Shown here one piece after another: positions 44,701 through 56,289 of a stretch of 64,000 bases of DNA. The stretch is taken from contig NC_030853.1 in assembly GCF_000208745.1 (NCBI RefSeq), forward strand, positions 31,859,610 through 31,923,609. Reading direction: 5' to 3'. Position 1 is the first letter of the stretch. Every line of letters begins with the position of its first letter. Position numbers and translations under genes: made by a program. The stretch comes from Theobroma cacao. Lineage: Eukaryota; Streptophyta; Magnoliopsida; Malvales; Malvaceae. The notes under the pieces were generated by a model. It was not told the DNA's origin and made no database searches. It saw only the letters and a program-made list of their open reading frames with translations.

Positions 44701-46107
44701 GGGTTTTCGTGGACCAGCCTATTAGAGGGGCATCGTAAATCGCGTTATATCTTACCTCAGTATGAGAGGCGCGAGTGGATAACTCCTGAGGCTAACACTT
44801 TTAGAGTTCACTTCACGTCAAACCACCACGTGAGGGTGAACTCAGCCAACGCCAAGGAACGGTTATGTTTTCAAAATAAAAACATAATGTATGCGTACAT
44901 GACTTCTTAACAGCCTTGGCAGACTCGGTTGGGATAGCCTTCGATCAAGGCATCCCTGATAACTGAGTATGAGAATGATTTTTGGCATGAGGCAAGCTTT
45001 TCAGGAAATCATAAGCCTAGTTGTTTATTTGGTTGAAATAAGTTGAAAGGTAATGAAATTACAGTATGATGATTTATTTTAATTGTCTCCATTTACTCGG
45101 CTTTAGATATTTTAGATGGTATTTGTTTACTAACTGAGATTATATAATCTCACCACCCTCCTTTCCACCCATTTTAGGCTCAGGATAGTGTGTAGATAGC
45201 TGATATCGTCGAAGGTTATAGTCGGCTTTACTACTCCAAAAACTGTAGGTTTACTGCCTTTGTGCACTTTTGTTCCTTGTGGGTCCATGAGTCACTGTAA
45301 AGTAAATTTCATATCTTGGTTATATGTATTGTAGTACGTATGAATTTATTTAGCTTTTACATTACAAAAAAAAATTAATTACCGATGACTATAAATATTG
45401 TTTTACAAGAAATTAGAATATTTTATTGAATATTTTTATTTTATTCAAATAGTTGCAATATCATTTTTAATAAATGTTTTAGACACTCAAATTTATTTTA
45501 AATCATGAAATATGTGTTTTTCACTCATCTACTACATTTTTAGTCGGGTTTGAAAAATTTTGAAGAAAAATGACGAAAACGCCCCTGTGGAGAGAAAATT
45601 ATTTTTCCACGATTTTGAAAGGGAAAAAGCTTAAAATTCTCTAAAAATGAGGTTTTGGCGATGATTACTCACAAGGGAGATGAGAAAAATGGTACTAAAA
45701 CTTTGCGGGGTTTCGATTGGCACTCCGAGTAACAAATGTCTACCGGGACGTCGCGGCGGTTGTCACAGGCTCGAGGGGAGTATCGGGTCGTGACAAGATT
45801 TTTTGCAGTAGCTTCTTAGTTGACTAACCTATTTCTTGGTTGACTAAGTATTTTCTGTTTCTCAAAACTCTTCAGCCCGCCAACTTCAGGTTTGAATTTT
45901 AGTTGACTAACCCTTCATTATTCAACTAAGAGACTTCTATTTTGTTTATTTGTTGTGGCTTCTCATTCATTTACCTTTTTGATATATCCCTTGAAATTAC
46001 TTATTTACCATTGGCATATAATTCTTTTTCCTGCACATTTAAGTAGAATTATTAGACATAAACAAATAGGAATGTTTTATTATCATCAAAAACTAATGGA
46101 GCCAACA
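41788..46107. mobile_element. copia-type solo LTR split by another solo LTR
   Basis: It begins TGTTGGTCCCAATT and ends ATGGAGCCAACA, with perfect inverted hexamers TGTTGG/CCAACA. Flanks GCTAA (41783-41787) and ACTAA (46108-46112) are a target duplication with one mismatch. The repeated GTAGACTAA and TTGACTAA motifs and the GTGGTTCGGTCCAAGACCTA block resemble SIRE-type copia LTRs. Without the inserted 3169-bp LTR and its duplicated 5 bp the length is about 1146 bp. No internal domain is attached. Confidence 0.75.
42627..45795. mobile_element. gypsy-type solo LTR (family A) with AGATT target duplication
   Basis: It starts TGAAATGCCCCATAC and ends GTATCGGGTCGTGACA. AGATT is present on both sides (42622-42626 and 45796-45800). 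It shares blocks with the LTRs of the element at 51289-59074 and with the 47032-50994 LTR, including a hairpin-bearing region at 44685-44975. A polypurine-tract motif AAGTGGGGGAGA lies inside it at 42827-42838. Confidence 0.85.
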
Positions 46108-46112
46108 ACTAA

Positions 46113-47031
46113 AGGATTAGTGAAATAACAACTTGTTCTTGCCAAAGGATCATCTTTTGAATTTCAGATCATTGGCAATCTATTTGAACTTCTTTTTGAC
46201 AAGTTTAGCGGTTTGTCCTTTCTCCACAACATATACTTTGTCTTCACTAGAAACAACAACTTGTTTTTGTTTCCTATATTCCTCTTCAATTCAAAGATGA
46301 TTTGCCAAAACTTGAAGAATTGTTTCTTCTTTCTTGTGTTTCATACTTCTTTTAAAATCTTTTCTTCTTGCTTGTGTTTCATTCTTCTTTTAAAATCTTT
46401 TCATGATGGAGGAAGTTTGTCTATGGAGGATACAACTATAGCTTCATCTATGTTCAAAATTGTTATTTCTTTTGTTATGGAGTAATATATATTAATTTTT
46501 GCAAAATGGATTTGGAGAATATTGTTTTTACCTACAAACCTAAAGGATTTTTAAGGTAAGGATTTTAATGTTTTTTTTTTATTTTTTTAAGGATTTTTAA
46601 AGATTTTTAATGTCCTTTTTTAAGATTTTTAAGGTTTTTTTTTATTTTTATGGTTTTAGGTTACTTTTTTTTGGTTTTTCAGATTTTCTGGTTTTTGGGT
46701 CAAGTTGTTTAATTTTTTTTTAGGCTTTTGAGTTAAATTAATTTTGGGTATTATGGGTTTTTGAATTAAGTTATTTTTGAGTTAAGTTGTTTTTAGGTTT
46801 TTGGATTAAGTTGTTTTTCAGTTTTTGTATTTGTGGGTTCTTAAGTTATATTGTTTTTGGGTTTTTCTGTATTGACCAAGTCCAACCACTGACCCAACAG
46901 CTTTTTGGACCTAAACCATATGACCCTGAAAAGCTTAAGCTCAAGTTGCTAGTAGTGGTGGGCTTGGATTGTTATATAGGTCTCACAATCTCACTCACTC
47001 AAATCCTTGATGTCTTCATCAAGGCCACATA
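46113..47031. other. spacer between the solo LTR and the large LTR element
   Basis: The sequence is T-rich, with a degenerate repeat of TTTTTGGGTTAAGTTG-type units at about 46660-46860. No coding sequence was recognised. Confidence 0.4.
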
Positions 47032-50000
47032 TGTAATACCCCGCACCCTTGTTGGACACAAATAAGACCTTATTGATCAAACGAATGATCATTTGATGTG
47101 AATTGACGTGCTAAAGAGCGACAAAAGATGAAAAGAACGTTCAATAATAAAATGCTTCGCGCGTGCAAAAATAATAATTAAATAATAATATTTTCATTGG
47201 AGAAGAATTAGTAAGCTAAATGATGATTCGAAAGTAAACCGAGATACAATGATGCGCTTCGGGACCAAAGAAGGCAAGTGAAAAATTTTGAAATAAAATA
47301 ATATTTTATTCAATAAAATAATAGTAAAATATTAATATTTTATATGTTGTCGGAATTCGTCATGAAAAATGGAATATGACTAATTTAAGTGGGGGAGAAG
47401 AAGTAAAGAAGAATTTTGAAGGAAAACGACGATAATTGTGACAGCATGATTTTATTAAATCGAGCTAACGTGGGTAAGTAAATATTTAAATATTATGGTG
47501 ACACTGCGTTGAAATGCGATCTCTAGATTTTGATTATACACGTGTAAGAAAAGGAAGATAGAAGGAAATTAGAATTTTTAAACGTGTCGGAATGATCAAA
47601 TTTTAAGATACGAAAATTGAAAGATTGAGTACCAAATAAAATGAAGTTAAGGCATAATATATAAATTTTATTGTTTTGAAGAAATAAAAATAAAATGAAA
47701 ATAAAATGGATGATAAAATAATGAAGAAAAGATGTTGAAAAGTCAAATAATATTTTTATATGTACATGGGTGGCCACATGAGTCAAGGATGGGAATGAAG
47801 AAAAGTCAAAGTCAATTGAAAGAATACTAAATTGGAACCAAGTGAAGTGAATGGCCGGTTGAACAAAGGAATCAAAGAAAGATAAAAAAACTAAAGAAAA
47901 CAAAAGAGAAGAGTGTAGAAAGGAAGGTGGGGGCTGGCCATGTGAGGAAAGAAAAAGGAAGAGAGAAAAGTTAAGTCGGTTAGTGAAGAAAAAAAAGAGA
48001 AGAAAAATAAAGGAAGAAAGAAATGAAGAGAAAAAGGGAGAGAAAGAACCGTGAGAGAGGAAGAGTAAAGAGAATGGTTTTGTTGCACTTTGAGGAAGAA
48101 AAAGAGAGCTTTTTGCTGCAATTTTTGGAGGAAGAAGAAAGCTGAAAATTTTGAGGTAGGAAAGCTGATTTTTTTTTAAGTTAATTGCTGAAATTTTTGA
48201 GGTTTTTATGGTTGATTTTGGTGCTGAAAATTCAAAGTTTTTGCTATTGAAATTGTGTGAATTTGTAGCTGGAAATTTTGGAGGTTTTGCTGCCATTAAA
48301 GGGCAGCAAAGTGCTATCAATTTGTGCAAACAAATTGGAGCTATTTGCTACCAATTTGTGCAGAACAATTATGCAAAAAAATTAGAGCTATTTGCTGCCA
48401 ATTTGTGCAGAAAAATTGTGCAAAAAAATTGGAGCTGTTTGCTGCCAATTTGTACAGAAAATTGGACAGCTTTGTGCTGCCAAAATTGAGGAGTTTTGTT
48501 GCTTGAAATTGAGCTAGAAATCTGTTGATTTTAGAGCAAAAAATGGCAGCAAAAAGGATGAGAAAATGAGGCTTTTGGTGACCGATTTTGAGAGGAAAGG
48601 AAGAGAGGAAGCCACGGTGATGAAGAGAGGAAGCCATGATGGTGAAGAGAGGAAGCCACGGTGGTGAAAGGAAGCCACGGGCTGGAAAGAAAAAAAAGAA
48701 GAAGAAACATGAAAGAGTGAAAAAGAAAGAAAAAAAAAAAAATAAATGAAAAAAAAATAAATGGGCATGACCCAATAGAAAATAAGTGGGCATGGCCCAA
48801 TAAGAAATAAAAATAATTGGGCTTAGCCCAAATAAGGAAAATGGAGAAGCCCATGAAGAGGTGGCCCAAAGGTCATAAAGAAATGAAAAAGGTCCAATGG
48901 TAAGTTAATGTTATATTTTAAGATTTATGGATAGTTTAATATTGTGCATATTTTGGATGAAAAATATGCAAGTTGCTGAGGAAATTTTTAATTAAGTTGC
49001 TACCCATATAAATGTGTGATTAAGTATATTGAGTTTAAATTGTTGATAGGAAAGTTTGTCGTGGAGGCGTGCCAAACGAAGTATGTGACCGACAACTAGG
49101 AATAATTATACACGCGTACGAATCAATAGTGAAGTAATATCCCACTATTATGAAGTGAGTAGGGGGTGTCAATTTTAAAAATTTCGTATATATATACATG
49201 TACGTGTATTTTATGTGAAGTGCAAAATTTATGGAAAGCATGCGTTGATAGAATTTTAAGGAATTGTGTGTGTAAGTTATTTTTTAGAAATCATTTGGAA
49301 TATATATATATATTATACGTAAAGTGTTTTAAACCAGGAATCAAGCTTTTCGAAAAGATTTACATCAAAGGAAATTGTGCCTTATTGTTTGTGTGGTGTA
49401 TTCATGAAATTTATTACATATTCACCATGCTATTTTGATATAAAATATCATGCAAATATTTACAATGAACATTTTATGGAAAGAGAGTTTTAACGTGATG
49501 TGGGGATCGATATTTTGAGAAAGATTTAAAATATCCCCTTGAAGATCAAATTTGAATTTTTTTAAAAGGTGATTTCATTTTTAACCAAGAAATTCAAGAG
49601 TAATTAGAGATTACTACTTGTTGTGTTATAAAGTGTATTTCGAATCGAATGACTTATGATAATGTGGGCATGAATGGCTGGATTGGTATTTGTATTGAAA
49701 GTGTATAAACTGTTATTTGCCTTGATAGGCTGGATTGTGATATAATTGCCATGTCATGCGGTTGAGATTTTATTGTATGGTGGGTTAGCTTGCTGCAGTG
49801 GGCGGATTCTGTGGACCAGTCTATTAGAGGGGCACGGAATTCGGATATATATATGTACCTCGGTCGGAGAGGCGCGTAAGGTATCTCCTGAGGTATTGAT
49901 AGAGTTCACGTCACGCCGAACCACCTCGTGATGGTGAACTCCGCTAACATGAAGAAACGACTATGTTTTCAAAATAAAAAAAAAAACATGATTTATGCGT

Positions 50001-50994
50001 ACATAACTTTTTAACAGCCTTGGCGGACTCGGTTTGGGATAGCCCTTAGCCAAGGTATCCCTGACGACTGAGTATGAGAATAATTTTTGACACGAGCCAA
50101 GTTTTTAAGAAAGTCATAAGCCATGTTATTTATTTTTGACAAAAATGTAATGGTTTTATATGAGTTTAAATAAGTTTTAATATTATGAATTATATTTCTT
50201 TGTATGGTGGAAATAGAATTAAACGGTTTTTCGCAATTTCCCTATTTGTTTATCTGTGAAATGAAATTGAAATTCCTCGCATATGGGGCGAGTTATGATT
50301 TGTGCATGATTTTAAATATTATTTAGTTTCGCGGAAGTTTGCTAAATTTTATTGATTTGATTCGAAAATGATTATTAATATATTTCGATGCGAAAATTTT
50401 ATTACCTCGATTATTTATACTTTATAAGAAATTTTTTATTTTTATATAAGGCACAAATCCCCGTTTGAAACAAATTGCTTTTATGATCCTGCATTTCTAT
50501 ATTCAACTGATCTGTCGTTTGCTTGTTTCCCATCTACGCCCTACTCGCTGAGTCGATGATTATCACTGAGTCAATGGGACTCACACCCCTTTGTTTCTCC
50601 TTTTGCAGATAGGGATCAACCTAGCGCGTAGTCAGTGACGCGTTCGGTCCACTGTGAATAAGTAAAGGCATCTCCTAACATTTTATTTTGAGTAGCTCCG
50701 CTGTTAGGGGTCAAGTCGTAGCATTTTATTTGTTAAGTTGTAAACGAATTCTAAATTTTTATATAAGCATTAATTTGGAGATTATAGATTTAATGCATAT
50801 ACTTACGAATAAAAGGAAAAAGTTTGTATTGATTTTTATATTTATGGTTCAATTTAGTATATGAAAGTATCAATATTATATGGTGATTGAATGTAGTGGA
50901 TTAACGACCAAATTCTAGATAGGCTTGTTCGAGACTTGGCGGGTCTTTTCTGGAAGTCTTGGACGTCAGTAGCCACCGGGGAGAGGTCGTTGCA
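47032..50994 (+). repeat. 5' LTR of the family C element
   Basis: It begins TGTAATACCCCGCACCC and ends GAGAGGTCGTTGCA. It contains a purine-rich tract (about 47880-48110) whose opposite strand gives long spurious open frames. It also contains imperfect tandem repeats of AATTTGTGCAGAAAAATT type (48320-48470) and a repeated GAGGAAGCCACGGTGATGAA unit (48605-48680). An internal polypurine motif is at 47387-47398 and a hairpin-bearing conserved block at 49785-50080. Confidence 0.8.
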
Positions 50995-50998
50995 ATAG

Positions 50999-51010
50999 TG
51001 GTATCAGAGC
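50999..51010 (+). promoter_or_regulatory. primer binding site (initiator tRNA-Met type)
   Basis: TGGTATCAGAGC, the standard plant LTR-retrotransposon primer site complementary to the tRNA-Met 3' end, lies 4 bases after the LTR end. Confidence 0.9.
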
Positions 51011-51288
51011 CCTAGGTTTAGTTGAGTCATAGGATATTCTTATGTCAAACAGCGGAGTAGTGGAGTCAACGTAGAGTCTTATTTATAGTCCATGACTGCA
51101 ACACCGATTATAGACAGGAGGCTGCATAGACTCTTTATCTTAGAAAACCACATTGTGTAATCATAAGTGATAATTAAATAACAAGAATTGATTACCGATG
51201 TCCGGGTTTGAGATGCCACCCGAGACACGAACTATTGTTGGAAACATTCTAAGTAAATGCTTCTAATGAAAGGGTGATATGATGATAT

Positions 51289-53445
51289 TGTAAAACCCGA
51301 CCCTTTAAACACATGTCATGACATGAATGCACTGAGTAGCATATTATTACACTAGGAAAGCTCCTAAGAATAGACGAAACCCGGTATTATACCTAACGGT
51401 ACAGTTGAGTTGATTTAACCTCGAACTAGTTGAAATAGGAATCGTAGGATGAAATTTAATATTTTACAGTCCAGGAACGACTAAAAATAATTGTTCGGAG
51501 TTCGAGGGTTCATTTGAGAAAAATTTCAAAATTTTGATGTTTAGGGGCAAAATCGTCATTTTGCCACCAAAGACAATAATTTGATCATGGAGTGAAATTT
51601 TTGACCAAGATTAACTATTTGGAGTATATTTTAATGATAGAAAGTGAAAATTTTCAATTCTGGCAATTTTTGGAACATAGGGGCAAAACGGTAATTTTAT
51701 CAGCTCGGGGTAAAATTGTAATTTTCACCACCCAAAACTTGTCAAAATCATAGGATTTTTTATTTTTGGTTTGAATAACTATGGTATTTTAATTGGTGAA
51801 AAATTGAAGTTTAAAGGATGAAATTTTAAAAACGGGCCAATGGAAAAGTGACACATGGCACTTTTTTAATGATTTAATAATATTTTAAAGGAAAATCAGC
51901 CCATTTAAACCCCACATCAGGTGATGGTCGGCCATAAGGAGAAAATAAGAGAGAAAATAGAGAGGAAAGGAAGAAAAGAGAAAAACCAAAGGAAAACTAG
52001 AAAATTGAAAGGGGAATTCGCGTTTTTTATCCGTTTACACGTCTAACGGTAAGATTTTTTGACTTTAGCTTGATTTCTAACTTTCCTATGCCTTTGTTTC
52101 CATTTAGCATGCTTGAGGAGAGAGATCAAAAAGTGATACCAAGGGCTGGCCGAATTTCAAGGGGAAGAATTTTGAAATTTTTTTGTTTTGATTCTTAGTT
52201 AAATTGGTAGTTTTAGTTAGTTAAATGTATATAGAATTCAAATTGGGCAAGAAAGCATGAGATTCTCACAATACCCACCGTTGGCCGAATATTCAATGGT
52301 GTACAATGATGATGAACTGATTTTTATTCTAAGAGAAATGAAGAGAAAATGATGAAAAATGGTTAAATGTGATAGAAAAACAAAGTGAAAAATTAATCAA
52401 GTTAATGTCCCATTTTGACCAAATTTTTCGAGAAAAGTGAGCTGATTTTGGTGATTTTAGAGGGTTATTGGCTGATATTTAATGGTTAGAAATGTTGGAG
52501 AGAAAATGGGACAATTTAGAGCTAAAATGGAGCGCGTTAGCAATTTATCGGGTAAAGTGTAAAAAAATAGGTTAATACCGCGTTTAAGCCGTTTTAGGCT
52601 ATTGCATTTCATACCATGCATTAGTATAGGATTTAAGTCAATTATATAGTGATTTAGCATCAATGCGGTGAATTGTGTAATTTTTGCAATGTGTCTAGGA
52701 GGAGAGCCTTCTGGTAAAGGCAAGGAAGTCGTACCCGACGAACAGTGATCGGGACACCTAGAAAGCATTTAATTTGTACAAACTGTGAGTAAACCTATTA
52801 TTATTGTAAATTATCTAGAGTTTATTTTTAAATGCTCATTATGTATTTTATGAAACGAAAATGAGATTAAAATGGGACTTTTGATGTTTTAGAAATAAAT
52901 GCGACAAATAAATATATTATGTTGATTATCTGAAATAAGAAACTTTTGATCATGAAATTGAGTAATTGGAGGCTGCTAATTGTCTTGAAAAATCATATTT
53001 TCCTATGAATGGCTTATGATATATGAGTATATGTGGCTATATTTTATAATTGCATTGGAAATTTATGTAAGCTGTCTTTTACTATGCAGGCTGGATAAAT
53101 AAATAAAAGCCACGTTATACTGTCGAAATTTTATTAAAATTGGTGGGTTTAGTCACTGCAGTAACGGGTTTTCGTAGACTGCCTATTATAGGGGTACAGT
53201 AAACCCGATTGCATAGTTACTCCGATTGTAGAGGCGAGGAGGGTAACTCCCGGAGTAGTGTTAGAGCTCACTTCACGTCGAACCCCCACATGAATGTGTA
53301 ACTAGGCCAACGCCAAGGAACGACTTATTTTTAAAACTAACATGTGTTTAACATGTAAATATCTTAACAACCTTGGCGAACTCGGTTAGATGCCTCGACC
53401 AAGGTATCCCCGAGGACTAGTTTTTGGCTTGAGCCTTGTTTTTGA
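51289..53445 (+). repeat. truncated 5' LTR of the family B element
   Basis: Collinear with 56290-58447 of the 3' LTR, with scattered substitutions and small gaps. It lacks the last 0.6 kb of the LTR, so the normal 5' LTR/PBS junction is missing. Confidence 0.8.
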
Positions 53446-53447
53446 CT

Positions 53448-53747
53448 TGATCAAATTATTATCTTAGGTGGCAAAATGACGATTTTGCCTTTAAACATTA
53501 AAATTTTCAATTTTTCCCTAAATAAACCCTCGAACTCCGAACAATTATTTTTAGTCATTCCTAGACTGTAAAAATATTAAATTTCATCATACGATTCCTA
53601 TTTGAACTAGTTCGAGGTTAAATCAACTCAAGTGTACCGTTAGGTACAATACCGGGTTTCGTCTATTCTTTGGAGCTTTCCTAGCGTAATAACATGCTAC
53701 TCAGTGCATGTATGTCATGACATGTGTTTATAGGGTCGGGTTTTACA
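53448..53747 (-). repeat. inverted copy of the first 300 bp of the family B LTR
   Basis: Read on the minus strand, 53747 to 53448 starts TGTAAAACCCGACCC. It follows the LTR through CGGTATTGTACCTAACGG and the GGCAAAATCGTCATTTTGCC block as far as TTTGATCA. It directly abuts RT-coding sequence on the right and the truncated 5' LTR on the left. Confidence 0.85.
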
Positions 53748-56250
53748 ATTAAAGAATAGGATGTACCCAAGACAGCGTTTAGAACTCAATACGGTCATTA
53801 TGAGTTCTTGGTCATGCCTTTTGGGTTAACTAACGCACCGACAGCTTTTATGGATCTCATGAACAGGGTGTTCCACCCTTACTTGGACAAGTTTGTTATT
53901 GTATTCATTGATGACATCCTAGTTTACTCGAGAGATAATGATGAGCACGCTACCCATTTGCGTATAGTATTACAGACTTTGCAGGAAAGACAGTTGTATG
54001 CAAAGTTTTCGAAGTGTGAGTTTTGGTTACAAGAAGTGGTATTCTTGGGACACGTAGTATCAGAAGCTAGAATATATGTTGATCCCAAAAAGATAGAGGC
54101 AATTTTACAATGGGAGCAACCTAAGACAGTGACGAAGATTCGTAGTTTCCTCGGATTAGCCGGTTATTATCGAAGATTTGTTCAGGGGTTTTTCTTAATA
54201 GCAGCTCTTTTGACCCGTCTAACTCGTAAGGGAGTTAAGTTTAAGTGGGACGATGTGTGTGAAAGTCGATTCAGGAGCTGAAGAACCGGTTAACATCTAC
54301 TCCAGTATTGACACTTCTTATGAGTGGTAAGGGATTTGTAGTATATAGTGATACCTCAAAGTGTGGGTTGGGGTGCATACTAATGCAGGATGAAAAAGTT
54401 GTGGCTTATGCTTCTAGACAGCTAAAGAGGCATGAAGCAAATTACCCTACCCATGATTTAGATTAGCAGCAGTGGTGTTTGCTTGAAAAATCTGGAGGCA
54501 TTACTTGTATGGTTAGCATTGTCGGGTATTTACGGATCACAAGAGTTTAAAATATTTGCTCACTCAGAAGGAGCTTAATTTGAGGCAATGGCGATGGTTG
54601 GAGTTGATAAAAGATTATGACTTGGTGATAGACTATCATCTGAGAAAGGCGAACGTTGTAGCTGATGCCTTAAGTCGTAAGTCTTCATCGTCTTTAGCCG
54701 CACTTCAGAGTTGTTATTTTCCAGCATTATTAGAGATGAGATATCTTGGGGTCCAGTTGAGAAATGGTGAGGATGGATCCTTATTGGCAAGCTTCATTGT
54801 GCGACCTTTGTTACTTAATCAGATCAAAGACATTTAAAGGTCTAATGATGAGTTAAGAAAAGAAATTCAAAAATTGACCGATGAGGGAGTCAGTGAGTTC
54901 AAATTCAAAGAGGATAACGTCTTGATGTTTAGAGACTGAGCTTGTGTTTCTGAGGGAAACCAGTTGAGACAGGCGATCATGGAAGAAGCCCATTCATCTG
55001 CCTATGCATTACATCCCAGAAGCATCAAGATGTATAAGACTATCAGGGAGAATTATTGGTGGCCAGGTATAAAGTGAGACGTAGCAGAATTCGTCGCAAA
55101 ATGTCTCGTATGTCAGCAAGTTAAGGCAGAACATCAGAGGCCAGCAGGTACACTTCAGTCTTTACCTGTTCTTGAGTGGAAATGGGAGCATGTAAATATG
55201 GATTTTGTTTTAGGATTGTCGCGGACACAGAGGGGAAAGGATGCGATCTGGGTGATCGTAGATCGGTTGACTAAGTTCGCTCACTTTTTAGCTGTCCATA
55301 GTACATACTCTATTGAGAAGCGAGCTCAGCTCTATATAGATGAGATTGTGAGGCTACATGGAGTTCCTGTTTCTATAGTGTCAGATCGAGATCCTCGATT
55401 CACTTCTCGACTCTGGCTGAAATTTCAAGAAGCTTTTGGAACCAAATTGAAATTTAGCACTACTTTTCACCCACAAATGGATGGTTAGTCAGAGAGGACT
55501 ATCCAGATAATGGAGGATATGTTGAGGGCTTATATCATGGATTTTCTTTGGAGTTTGGATAGACGCTTGCCGTTAGTGGGATTTACTTACAACAACAGCT
55601 TCCAGTCTAGCATTGGTATGGCACCGTACGAAGCTTTATATGGAAGGAAATGTCGTACTCCACTTTGTTGGGATGAAGTGGGTGAAAGAAAGTTAGTTAG
55701 TGTGGAATTGATCGATCTAACTAATAACAAGATCAAAGTTATACGAGAGAGGCTAAAGGTAGCCCAAGATAGGCAGAAGAGCTATGCAGATAAACGGAGA
55801 AAAGACTTGGAGTTTGAGATCGATGATAGAGTTTTTCTTAGGGTTTCTTCGTGGAAAGGTGTGATTCGATTTGCGAAGCAGGGAAAGCTTAACCCGAGGT
55901 ATATTGGACCATTCCGAATCATTAAGAGAATTGGACTAGTGGCTTATCGGTTAGAACTACCTCCGGAGTTAGATCGGATCCACAACGTTTTCCATGTCTC
56001 CATGCTTAAGAAATATGTACCAGATCCCTCTCACATTCTCGAAGCACCTCCGATCGAGTTGCATGACGATTTGAAGTTCGAAGTGCAACCTGTGAGTATC
56101 TTGGATCGAAAGGATCAAATATTGAGGAACAAGAGTATTTCAATGGTCAAAGTGTTGTGAAAAAGTGCTTGAATGGAGGAAATGACATGGGAAGTAGAGC
56201 ATCAAATGAGGAATCAATACTCGCATCTATTTGTCGAATCTGGTAAGTGA
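53748..56250 (+). pseudogene. chromovirus-type pol remnant: partial RT, RNase H, integrase, chromodomain-like end
   Basis: RT is present from [16 protein letters not shown] onward, including MPFGLTNAP and the active-site FIDDILVYS; everything N-terminal is missing. RNase H follows, with [28 protein letters not shown] and ADALSRK. Integrase shows the HHCC zinc region (CLVCQQVKAEH), the catalytic-core MDFVLGLSR and VSDRDPRF segments, and [13 protein letters not shown]. The C-terminus PRYIGPFRI...FHVSMLKKY and [15 protein letters not shown] fits the Tekay-like chromovirus lineage. It is broken by frameshifts near 54275 and 54465 and by stop codons, including ones near 53758, 54939, 55077, 55486 and 56158. 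It cannot encode a working polyprotein. Confidence 0.9.
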
Positions 56251-56289
56251 AATTTTGAGGTCAAAATTTTATTTTAAGGGAGGTAGATT

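Noticed and set aside
47523..48869. Long antisense open frames (up to 268 codons) rich in Phe, Ser and Leu
   Set aside because: They are the complement of purine-rich tracts in the family C LTR. The same frames recur in the other LTR copy at 62173-63548 and have no domain character.
52457..52768. Minus-strand 103-codon frame found twice (also at 57463-57774)
   Set aside because: Both copies are the same antisense stretch of the two LTRs of one element.
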